Below are positions 35,401-42,362 of a DNA stretch of 64,000 nucleotides, piece by piece. The stretch is taken from the NCBI GenBank assembly GCA_964645835.1, contig CAZYDG010000022.1, forward strand, positions 1 to 64,000, given 5' to 3'. This DNA comes from CAZBME01 sp964645835 (GTDB taxonomy: Bacteria; Desulfobacterota; Syntrophia; Syntrophales; UBA8958). Positions within the stretch are counted from its first letter, which is position 1; the number at the start of each line of letters is the position of its first letter. Under the pieces are notes generated by a model. It was not told the origin of the DNA. It worked only from the letters and a program-made list of their open reading frames with translations, and did no database searches. The translations under genes were made by a program, and so were the position numbers.

Positions 35401-36228
35401 TTGGAAGCAGATTTTTCCCAGGCCTCCCTCAAGGGCTGCCAACTGGCAAAAGCTGTTTTCATCAAGTCGAAACTGGCCGGAACAGTTCTCCAAAATGCCC
35501 GCTTTTCCCAAACCACGATAAAAGATTCAGACCTTACCGGAGCCGATCTTTCCGGTGCGGTTCTTTTTATGTCCACTCTGATCGACAGCCCTCTGACCCG
35601 GGTGCGTATGACGGGAAGCCAGGCGGATCTTTGCATCCTGTCCGGCGCCGATGCCTCCGAGGCCGACTTTCGGGAGGCCCGCTTCATCCGCTGCATTTTG
35701 CAAAAACTGACAGTGAATAACTCGGACTTCTCCCGTGTTGCCTTTCCCTCGTCGATCCTGATGGAAGTTACAGGGGAAAAGACGGTCTTTCGCGGCGCCG
35801 ACATGAACAAGGGCCGCATGGGGAACGGGACGGCCCTCCCAGGCGCCGACCTCCGGGATATCCAGCTCACGCAGGGTTGTTTCCGCGATTCCAATCTTGC
35901 GGGTGCTAAATTTACGGGGAGTAAATTCGAAGGTGCTCTGCTTGAAAACTGCGATCTTCAGGGGTGCGATTTGTACGCGATTGTCGCCAAAGGAAGCCGC
36001 CTTTCCAAATGCAACCTGGAAGGTGCCGACATGCGCTACATCAATCTTATGATGGGTTCTCTGCGCAAGTCACGCCTGGTCAACACGGATCTCCGGGGGG
36101 CCAATCTCTTCTGTGTCGATTTCTACAAGTCGATCATGGGAAAGACCCGCATGGAGGGCGCCAATATCAAGAAGTCTCTCCTTAATCGACGGATTGACGT
36201 CCTGGAGAAGGAAGAGGGTGTTATATGA
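32434..36228 (+). CDS. DUF2169 adaptor fused to pentapeptide repeats (cassette A)
   Basis: A 1264-residue protein. Residues about 1-330 are DUF2169 (KPTPLLDMGMPKPHAEVLLTG, NAFGGEDFEQNPVGKG, NCAPEDQYLPDFF). DUF2169 proteins act as adaptors/chaperones that load cargo on VgrG in other type VI systems (for example in Agrobacterium). A helical middle part (about 350-500) and an unknown globular part (about 510-790, NPWHDQGFPFAV...LPPGLVLPRF) follow. From about 937 (MYGRGESLSFAHLSGVDLSG) the chain is pentapeptide repeats of the A(D/N)LSG type, expected to fold into a right-handed quadrilateral beta-helix. The gene starts 8 bases after vgrG A and overlaps the next gene by ATGA. Confidence 0.85.
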   Translation: MKIYKKNEHSLLIKPFGIGDRLYLAVTVMLYLDLLAPDSPLTEQELWKTIPDQLKPTPLLDMGMPKPHAEVLLTGSCFAPRGTTLSASPVMVRVGTVHKELVAFGDRLWRKHLRMPVITDPAPFSEMPVTWPNAFGGEDFEQNPVGKGIKALSRYGEEPVIHLPNIEYPRKLMVSPDQRPMPAGFGPLDMMWPQRRRKTGTYDDKWLRERWPWFPEDMDYEFFNCAPEDQYLPDFFRGDEAIDIAHMHPDMPHISSALPGLRIRCFVTKKEAPKSEVELFQDVSLRIDTVWLFPSILRGVVMYRGTTEIFDEEYGDVVRIFLATERLADPPGTIEYYLEEQRKAMDRSVPVNTAAAEAGAKKVGDAMKRLKRIPEDIDDAVKQAVGKAPVMPTTPARTAAQGKQVINDNLALLDRLETQAKGMQAEHGHRAYIDLTMFDRLRGKLRGMSENIDRDLAKLEAAMAKVAEAKTTALNDFSKQMKLQVTADELAEAGIDPDHLLPGEKSVNPWHDQGFPFAVRCRQDLEDDSQTLQALQRLGLTRRTIKRAWLGIHRDLRIDERVLWDLKPRADQPGREGDLDLPPGLVLPRFQEATLNRLLILPPVWEKDGDATSGLLIDGSAETPFFHDCEDEAPVICVADELQALYCDQEIGDACSVVALAKPGDKPDKEAADKIKSAAAFLIVFPEGATEKDKTPWIKAYPKALPYPLPKGRTVFEARRLGVDIRDWLMEAMPADFVLRHRVAPVLPAPGKPPTVEDLTVPVPKIDVQAIIDKSSKEINAYLDGNVGHLPALRADMEQKMTEAVREAAVKGGLDPEAAIKAAANPGPPPGMAASGNTMADQLLSQIPVLAAAGALTPEVEQKMRAEAAQYRKIGQEAEERFQAGMAKLEDAKKTIAETIPKVKAQEMPEAAKAKFLEYGMDPDRMVKRSREEVIAMYGRGESLSFAHLSGVDLSGLDLPGIDLRQTHCSKTLFIGTNLEGADLTQIVALEADFSQASLKGCQLAKAVFIKSKLAGTVLQNARFSQTTIKDSDLTGADLSGAVLFMSTLIDSPLTRVRMTGSQADLCILSGADASEADFREARFIRCILQKLTVNNSDFSRVAFPSSILMEVTGEKTVFRGADMNKGRMGNGTALPGADLRDIQLTQGCFRDSNLAGAKFTGSKFEGALLENCDLQGCDLYAIVAKGSRLSKCNLEGADMRYINLMMGSLRKSRLVNTDLRGANLFCVDFYKSIMGKTRMEGANIKKSLLNRRIDVLEKEEGVI

Positions 36229-37283
36229 CCCGTCAGGAGGTGCTTGCTGCGATCAAGCGCAATGAAACGATCGAGGGACGGGACCTTTCGGGGATCGATC
36301 TCTCCGATTGCGACCTGACGGGTGGGCGGTTTGAAAAGGTAACCCTGAAAGGGGCCGACCTATCCCGGGCAAACATACTGAAGACGGGCCTCCGCAAGTG
36401 CGACCTATCGGGGGTCCGCTTCAACGGCACGGACCTGACGAAGCTCCATCTCATGAAGATGAACCTGACGGGGGCCGATTTCCGTGGGGCCACCCTCCAT
36501 GAAACCATCCTGATCGAGTCGGATCTGGCGAAGGCTGATTTTTCCGGGACCTTCGTCAGTTGGACCATCATGCAGGATGCGAATCTGGAGAAGGCCCTTT
36601 TTGTCAAAACACGTTTCGAGAAGGCCATTCTTCAGAATGCTAAATTGATGGGGGCGGACTTTACGGGGGCCGACCTCTTCAAGGTCTTGTTCAACGGTTC
36701 AGACCTGACGGGGTCCCGCTTCAGTGGCGCACAATTCAGCAAGATCCTCTTCCAGGGATGCAATCTTGCCGATCAGGATTTCCGGAGCGCCAATTTTTTT
36801 CAGGTCAACGCCGCTCAGGCCAATCTGAACCGAACGGATTTCACGGAGGCTAAAATGGCTTACTGCCTTTTTCTGGAGGCGGATCTTACAGGGGCGAAGC
36901 TTATCGACGCCTCCGCTCAATACAGCATGTTCAAAGGGGCCGTACTCCGGGAGGCGGACCTGACCGGGGCGGACCTCTCCCATGCGTTTTTCGGGGAGGC
37001 GAACCTCACCCTTGCCAATTTTACAAAAGCGACGCTTGTCAACGGGATCTTCACCAAGGCCCTCTGCCAGGCAACCCGTTTTAACCGCGCCCGCTGCCAC
37101 TATGCCGATTTTTCCCATGCTGACCTGACATGGGCTGATTTTTCGGGGGCCAATTTGTACGCTGCAAAGTTGCACCGGGTCATTGAGAGACACACAAACT
37201 GGTCGGCTGCCAATAAACTTCTTCTCAAAGGCACGGATGAGGAGCTCGGAGAAGCGGAAAACTTCCTGCCGCCGAAGGCATAG
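36225..37283 (+). CDS. Pentapeptide-repeat protein (cassette A)
   Basis: A 352-residue protein made almost entirely of pentapeptide repeats after a short helical start (TRQEVLAAIKRNET). The repeat pattern (A(D/N)LSGx / F..A.L) runs from about residue 18 to 325, predicting a long rod-like quadrilateral beta-helix. It overlaps the DUF2169 fusion by ATGA, so the two are translationally coupled and probably bind each other or the same partner. Such repeats can mimic DNA, act as scaffolds or serve as cargo; nothing here decides between these. Confidence 0.85.
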   Translation: MTRQEVLAAIKRNETIEGRDLSGIDLSDCDLTGGRFEKVTLKGADLSRANILKTGLRKCDLSGVRFNGTDLTKLHLMKMNLTGADFRGATLHETILIESDLAKADFSGTFVSWTIMQDANLEKALFVKTRFEKAILQNAKLMGADFTGADLFKVLFNGSDLTGSRFSGAQFSKILFQGCNLADQDFRSANFFQVNAAQANLNRTDFTEAKMAYCLFLEADLTGAKLIDASAQYSMFKGAVLREADLTGADLSHAFFGEANLTLANFTKATLVNGIFTKALCQATRFNRARCHYADFSHADLTWADFSGANLYAAKLHRVIERHTNWSAANKLLLKGTDEELGEAENFLPPKA

Positions 37284-37320
37284 ACAAGAAACGACCATAG
37301 ATTTCTTTTAAGGAGGCATT

Positions 37321-37977
37321 ATGCTGCAAATCGCAGAGAAAAAGGCCAATATACAACCGATCCTGGAATACGGAACAGTCCTTGGCATGTGCGACGATGG
37401 CTTTCGGGTGCGTTCGGCCTACGGTGATTATACGGCGCGTGTGGCTGTCAGTTGCCTTGTCCGGCCCGGAACTTCGGATGTTGTGCTTCTGGCCCTTGAC
37501 AACGAGGATGACAGCTTCATCCTGTCCGTCCTCAGAAGGGGCGATGAGGCGCCGGCGGGCACGGATCTTGTTTTCGACGGCCCTCTTCACTTCCGCGTCG
37601 AAAACGGTCCCATGTCCCTTCTGGCCGATGAAGGTGTTGCTATCGCTTCACCGCGCGAGATCGCCATAACATCGGAAAAAATGCAAATTCGCGCGAAACT
37701 GGCCGATATCACTGTCGAACGCCTTTCCGTCCTCGGGAGCTTCCTCCATAGCCGGATCAAGGAGATGAAGATTGTTTCCGGAAGGGTCGAGGAGATCTTC
37801 CAACGCCTTACCCAGCGTCTGACGGACACCTTCCGCTTCGTGAAAGAGCATGAAGAAGTTCAGACTGGTACGTCAAGGTATCTTGTCGAGAAAACGCTCA
37901 CGATGCATTCTAAAAACGCTATGCATGTGGCCGAGGAAATGGTGACGATCAACGCCGAGCAGATCAATATGGGTTAA
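37321..37977 (+). CDS. DUF3540 protein (cassette A)
   Basis: A 218-residue protein of the DUF3540 family, known from type VI loci next to DUF2169 and DUF4150 proteins. The N-terminal half is a small beta domain (YGTVLGMCDDGFRVRSAYGDY, SCLVRPGTSDVVLLALD). A helix (LTQRLTDTFRFVKEHEEVQ) and a C-terminal beta-helical end (TMHSKNAMHVAEEMVTINAE) resemble the end of VgrG-type spikes, so a place in the spike assembly is likely. GGAGG precedes the ATG. Confidence 0.8.
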   Translation: MLQIAEKKANIQPILEYGTVLGMCDDGFRVRSAYGDYTARVAVSCLVRPGTSDVVLLALDNEDDSFILSVLRRGDEAPAGTDLVFDGPLHFRVENGPMSLLADEGVAIASPREIAITSEKMQIRAKLADITVERLSVLGSFLHSRIKEMKIVSGRVEEIFQRLTQRLTDTFRFVKEHEEVQTGTSRYLVEKTLTMHSKNAMHVAEEMVTINAEQINMG

Positions 37978-38005
37978 TGCCCGGTTTCAGAAAGGAGCAC
38001 GACCA

Positions 38006-38410
38006 ATGTTTATGTTAAGCCAGGGCGCAGGGATGAATATGGGGTTTCCCGATGTTTGCATTACGCCCGTAGGTCCCGTTCCGACGCCCATGCCCTATCC
38101 CGACATCAACATGACAGCCACGACGGCTCCGGCGGCGTATAATGTCCTGGTCGATTGCATGCCTACCATCAACCAGATGTCCATAGGGCTCGTAAGCTTC
38201 GGGGATTGCACGGGCGTCATGGGCGGTGTCGTTTCCCATTTGATGGACGGGCAGACGAGTTACTATGTCGGGTGCATCACAATTATTGTGGACGGGGCTC
38301 CGGCCCAACGACTTACCAGCGTCACCGGTCAGAATGAGATGGGTGTTGTGCCCAATGCGCCTGGAATGTGCAGTTGTCCCAGCCAGGCAACGGTTTTGAC
38401 TCTGGGCTGA
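38006..38410 (+). CDS. DUF4150 PAAR-like tip protein (cassette A)
   Basis: A 134-residue DUF4150/Tox-PAAR-like protein expected to cap the VgrG trimer and sharpen the spike. Visible are the glycine/proline-rich start MNMGFPDVCITPVGPVPTP, the repeated GD/GG turns and the closing NAPGMCSCPSQATVLTLG. It carries no extra domain, so it is a bare tip. It lies 28 bases after DUF3540 and 16 bases before vgrG B. Confidence 0.85.
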   Translation: MFMLSQGAGMNMGFPDVCITPVGPVPTPMPYPDINMTATTAPAAYNVLVDCMPTINQMSIGLVSFGDCTGVMGGVVSHLMDGQTSYYVGCITIIVDGAPAQRLTSVTGQNEMGVVPNAPGMCSCPSQATVLTLG

Positions 38411-38426
38411 TAAAGGAATAGAAACC

Positions 38427-39980
38427 ATGGCCGATAATGTTGAACAAAAATTCAGCTTCGTATCCGACGCCTTGCCTAAAGAGACCTTCAGTGTCGTCTC
38501 TTTCCAGGGGATGGAAGGCATATCACAGCCCTATATCTTTGAGGTCCTCCTGATTTCCGCCGACCTGGCAATCGATCTGGATAAGGTCCTTCAGAACCCG
38601 GCGCGCCTGCTCATCCATCGGCAGGGACAGGCGGATGTCATCTACAACGGGATTATCACCTCGTTTGAACAGCAGCGCGAGGTCGACGGGAAAGGGCTGT
38701 ACCGGGCCTTCCTGGCGCCCAAGCTCTGGTGGCTTTCCATAACACGCCATAACCAGATCTTCCTCGACAAGACGGTAGAAGAAATCGTCGATGCCTGCCT
38801 GAAGGATGGAGGGTTGACGAATCAGGATTATGAATTCCGTCTCCAGAGCGCCTATTCCCCTATCGATTACGTCTGCCAGTACGGTGAATCGCACCTGAAC
38901 TTCCTGTCCCGGTGGCTGGAGCGGGAGGGTATCTATTATTTCTTCGAACAAACGGCAAACGGGGAAAAGGTCATTTTTACGGACACCCAGATCGCCCATG
39001 TCGATCTGCCGATGGGAAGTTCCCTATACTACAGTCCGCCGTCGGGCCTGGAGGCTGGGCACAAAGCGGAAATCATCCGGTCCTTGAGTTGCCACCGCCA
39101 TCTAACCCCTGCGAACGTCTTCCTGAAGGATTACAATTACCGGAAACCTTCTCTCGATTTGACGGGCAGTGCTGTCGTTTCCGAAAACGGACGGGGCCAG
39201 GTCTACGCCTACAATGAACATTTCCGGACCGCCGAAGACGGTAACCGCCTGGCCAAGATCCGCGCCGAGGCCCTGTTGTGCCGTCAGGAGGAATTCGAGG
39301 GTGAAAGTTCCGTTCCCTTTCTGCTGCCGGGTTTTACGTTCGAACTGAAGAACCATTACCGGGAGAGCTATAACCAGAAATATCTGACTGTGGAAGTCCA
39401 TCACGAGGGCAATCAGCCATCGTTTATGTTGTCGGGGGTCCAGACCGGATCGGGACGCGGCGAGGCGCCGCCGGCATACCGCAACACCTTCAAGGCCATT
39501 GTGTCCACAGTTCAGTTCCGCCCCGAACAAAAGACCGTCAAACCAAGGATTTCCGGGACACTCATCGCCAAAATCGATGCCGCCGGCTCGGGACAAACAG
39601 CTGAGCTTGATGAACAGGGTCGCTATAAAGTTGTTGTGCCCTTTGATCTCTCGGGCCGCAGCGGCGGCAAGGCCTCGGCCTGGGTCCGCATGGCCCAGCC
39701 TTATGCGGGATCGGATCACGGCATGCATTTTCCCCTTCACAAGGGGACGGAGGTTATGTTGATTTTTCTGGACGGCGATCCCGACCGGCCCTTCATCGCT
39801 GCCGCAGTGCCCAACCCGGAGACGCCGAGCCCGGTCAATGCCGATAACCAGACCCAGTCCGTCATCCAGACAGCCGGACAGAACAAGATTGCCATGCAGG
39901 ATCAGGCGGGAGGGGAACACATCCTCCTTCAGTCGCCAAATCAGAAAAGTTTCATCCGTATCGGCGCCCCACCGAGCTGA
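38427..39980 (+). CDS. vgrG: VgrG spike protein B, short form without tail
   Basis: A 517-residue VgrG closely similar to VgrG A throughout its length (same start MAD.VEQKFSFVSDALPKET, same OB-fold and spike segment). It ends at SFIRIGAPPS, exactly where VgrG A goes on (SFVRIGAPND...) into its tail. The stop codon is followed by a normal intergenic stretch with short A-rich direct repeats (39995-40025), so this is not a simple frameshift. The missing tail seems to be encoded by the next three genes. Confidence 0.9.
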   Translation: MADNVEQKFSFVSDALPKETFSVVSFQGMEGISQPYIFEVLLISADLAIDLDKVLQNPARLLIHRQGQADVIYNGIITSFEQQREVDGKGLYRAFLAPKLWWLSITRHNQIFLDKTVEEIVDACLKDGGLTNQDYEFRLQSAYSPIDYVCQYGESHLNFLSRWLEREGIYYFFEQTANGEKVIFTDTQIAHVDLPMGSSLYYSPPSGLEAGHKAEIIRSLSCHRHLTPANVFLKDYNYRKPSLDLTGSAVVSENGRGQVYAYNEHFRTAEDGNRLAKIRAEALLCRQEEFEGESSVPFLLPGFTFELKNHYRESYNQKYLTVEVHHEGNQPSFMLSGVQTGSGRGEAPPAYRNTFKAIVSTVQFRPEQKTVKPRISGTLIAKIDAAGSGQTAELDEQGRYKVVVPFDLSGRSGGKASAWVRMAQPYAGSDHGMHFPLHKGTEVMLIFLDGDPDRPFIAAAVPNPETPSPVNADNQTQSVIQTAGQNKIAMQDQAGGEHILLQSPNQKSFIRIGAPPS

Positions 39981-40080
39981 TGAGCCCAGATGGGAAAAAT
40001 AGCCGGAAAAATAGCCAGGAAAATATATGGAGCAACGGTCAAAAGCCGACAAAGCAACATAACGTCAGAAGGAGAAAACC

Positions 40081-40752
40081 ATGAGTGATGATGGCGGTGA
40101 CGGCGGGCTTCATTTCGAAACCGACGGAGCCTGGGTGGTAAAGGCGGCAGCGGAAAATACGTTCATTGCCGGTGAATCGATGGAGATCATTCTCGGAGGA
40201 TCAATTGAAGCCACGCTTGGGTTGGATATCGCCTTTTGCCTGGGGGAAAGTCTGGAGATCGTTGCCGCGTTCTGTCAGGAGTTAGCTATTGCCAAATGGG
40301 ATAAGGACAACATTCATACAGCAGTCCGCGGGATGCAGACCCAGATCCATGGCGAAGAGACGAAGGTCACGCTGGGGGGGAAGCTTGCGGTGATCGAGAA
40401 AGACCTGGAAGCCGTCAACGTCTCCGCAAAAGCAGCCGATACCCATACGAAGCTTCGGGTGAAAGAAACCAAAGCGGTCGCAAACGACATCGCTATGTGT
40501 GCCACCAAGAATGATGTAGACGCCGCGAAACAGGAGGCCATCGGTGCGAGGACGGCCGCCATCGGCGCTGAGACGAAGGCCATGGCCGAGAAGATTGATA
40601 CCATTGGGCAAAAGACTGAAACCGCTGCTCAAAATCTGGAACTTGCCGGTCAGGTTCTTAAATCTGCCGTTCAAAAGACTGATGGAGTCGCAGTTGAAAC
40701 CAATTTAGTTGCCGAGCATGTCATATTGTCAGGCCTTGTCACGAAGCTATGA
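40081..40752 (+). CDS. Stand-alone VgrG-tail-like protein 1 (cassette B)
   Basis: A 223-residue protein of no family I recognise. It begins with LHFETDGAW, then glycine-spaced beta repeats (ENTFIAGESMEIILGGS), and ends in about 120 residues of Ala/Lys/Glu/Thr-rich amphipathic helix (KQEAIGARTAAIGAETKAMA). Both parts resemble the tail of VgrG A (about 549-760). It is paralogous to the next two genes. AGGAG precedes the ATG at 40081. Likely role (inference): a detachable extension or cargo-binding part for VgrG B. Confidence 0.6.
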   Translation: MSDDGGDGGLHFETDGAWVVKAAAENTFIAGESMEIILGGSIEATLGLDIAFCLGESLEIVAAFCQELAIAKWDKDNIHTAVRGMQTQIHGEETKVTLGGKLAVIEKDLEAVNVSAKAADTHTKLRVKETKAVANDIAMCATKNDVDAAKQEAIGARTAAIGAETKAMAEKIDTIGQKTETAAQNLELAGQVLKSAVQKTDGVAVETNLVAEHVILSGLVTKL

Positions 40753-40823
40753 GGTGCCTGCCGGGCGGCAGGAGATCGGGGCCATTGGAAATAAAGTGTT
40801 TTTGAAGATGCAGGGAGAAAATT

Positions 40824-41528
40824 ATGGGCGATATTATTGATGGCCTTGAAAGCGCCTGGGATTGGGTGAAAGAGAAGGTAGAGGGAATTGAATTTGAAAC
40901 CGACGGGGCATGGACGGTAGTAGCGGAGTCGGAAAATACGGTCATTTTCGGAGAATCGACGGAAACTGTTTTGGGGGCCTCGATTGGTGTCACGGTCGGG
41001 GCGACTGTAGACACGAAAGCCGGGGAGAGTATGGATCTTGGTTTGGGAGCCTATCAAATTTTGCGGACCAGCCGCTTTAATGTCGGTGGTATCCATTCAC
41101 AGATCCGTGAAATTGATACCCAAATTGAAGAGGCACACACGCTTGTTGTGGGAACCCACGTCAAAGCGATTGAGGACAGGATTAAAGCATCGGGCGATAA
41201 AATTAAGCTTGTCAATCAACAGGTGGATGCGCGGCAAGGGGAGATTACAGCATTAACGGATGAGGTCCATCTCTGCGCCACGAAGTCTGAATTCACCGCC
41301 GCAAAGAATGCGGCCGCCGCCAGTGCGGACAAAGCGATCGGCGAACAGACAAAAGCGATCGGCGGACAGATAAAAACCCTGGGGAGTCAGAGTACGGCAG
41401 CCGCCAGTAAGGTGAAGGTTCTCGCCTCCCAGGTCGCAACAGCGGCTGATGTGGTCGAAACTATCGTGGCGAAAAATGGCGCCCATCTTGAAGTAACGGA
41501 TTTGGCCGCCCTCCAAAACACGATGTAG
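40824..41528 (+). CDS. Stand-alone VgrG-tail-like protein 2 (cassette B)
   Basis: A 234-residue paralogue of the genes on both sides. A short acidic helix (DGLESAWDWVKEKVEG) precedes the shared FETDGAW motif, then beta repeats (ENTVIFGESTETVLGASIG) and a helical tail (EFTAAKNAAAASADKAIGEQ) ending in LEVTDLAALQNTM. That ending compares well with the last residues of VgrG A (LNSNELAALKTIT), the clearest sign of common descent. A GGGAGAAA site precedes the ATG. No catalytic residues, signal peptide or membrane segment are visible. Confidence 0.6.
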   Translation: MGDIIDGLESAWDWVKEKVEGIEFETDGAWTVVAESENTVIFGESTETVLGASIGVTVGATVDTKAGESMDLGLGAYQILRTSRFNVGGIHSQIREIDTQIEEAHTLVVGTHVKAIEDRIKASGDKIKLVNQQVDARQGEITALTDEVHLCATKSEFTAAKNAAAASADKAIGEQTKAIGGQIKTLGSQSTAAASKVKVLASQVATAADVVETIVAKNGAHLEVTDLAALQNTM

Positions 41529-41626
41529 GTCGGCGGCGGGAAGGCGTGCTTGCATGCAAAGCGTTGCGGTTGGATTGGCGCCGAAGCGGATGCGGATAAT
41601 GGCTTGTTGATATAAGGAGAAAATGC

Positions 41627-42280
41627 ATGGGGCTTCATTTTGAGACGGACGGAGCATGGGATGCCAAGGCCGCTGTGGAGAATACTCTTATCCTCGGCGA
41701 ATCGGGAGAACTCATCATTGGAGGATCCGCATCCATTACGGCCGGTGCTTCCGTAGAGGTCCTCTTATTGGATCTTCTCGAAATCTTTATCGGTTTTCGC
41801 CAGGTGCTCTCGAACGATTGTAAATTTAACTTCAGCACGGAAGAGAACGAAGTTAAAGAGCTTCAGGAAAAGGTCACCCACGACTTGGTCGAAATTGCCA
41901 CTGCGGCGAAGATCAAGGCCGTCGAAGCCGAGGTGGAAGCTACCAATAATAAAGTTGATGCCGCCGAGACCGCCTGGAAGGCGTGTGATGGGAAGTATAA
42001 ACTTGCCGTTGACAAATCAAAGGCCTGTGTCAAAAAAGCCTATGTCACAGGTGCAAAAGATGAAGTTGTCGCTGAAGTGAGCAAGGCTCTGGCCACGCAG
42101 AAAAATGCCCTTGGCGTCAAAACAAAACTCGTTGGGGAAAAAATCAAGACACTTGCTGAAAAGACAGAAACGCTGGGTTCACATGTAAAGACAGCAGCCG
42201 ATACCATAAACAATGTCGCAGCCAAAACGCAAGTGCATACAGAACAAATGTCGATGTCCGGCCTCTTTTTCGTGATTTAA
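41627..42280 (+). CDS. Stand-alone VgrG-tail-like protein 3 (cassette B)
   Basis: A 217-residue paralogue starting MGLHFETDGAWDAKAAVENT, then ILGESGELIIGGSASITAG and a hydrophobic stretch (EVLLLDLLEIFIGF, about 45-58). The helical tail contains KTLAEKTETLGSHVKTAADT, which compares with KTATLASKVETLGSAVKTAA in VgrG A. It is followed by the DUF2169 fusion of cassette B after 82 bases. AAGGAGA precedes the ATG. The helical part has a heptad-like or 11-residue spacing that could form a coiled-coil bundle. Confidence 0.6.
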   Translation: MGLHFETDGAWDAKAAVENTLILGESGELIIGGSASITAGASVEVLLLDLLEIFIGFRQVLSNDCKFNFSTEENEVKELQEKVTHDLVEIATAAKIKAVEAEVEATNNKVDAAETAWKACDGKYKLAVDKSKACVKKAYVTGAKDEVVAEVSKALATQKNALGVKTKLVGEKIKTLAEKTETLGSHVKTAADTINNVAAKTQVHTEQMSMSGLFFVI

Positions 42281-42362
42281 AGTACGGGTAGTGTGATTGA
42301 ACGCTCGATCGGGCGGCTGAAGATCCATCCATCGGCCCTCAAGATCTATCGATAAGGAACAG

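Noticed and set aside
34462..35511. 349-residue minus-strand frame inside the cassette A DUF2169 fusion
   Set aside because: Antisense shadow of a repeat-rich gene; similar shadows occur in the paralogues without being conserved.
36225..37283. Tandem DNA repeats in the pentapeptide genes
   Set aside because: The repetition is at protein level (five-residue periodicity); it is not a tandem DNA repeat or CRISPR array.
39981..40080. VgrG B tail lost by a frameshift or stop mutation
   Set aside because: The sequence after the stop has no continuing tail frame, and the next gene has its own ribosome binding site and start, so it is a separate gene.
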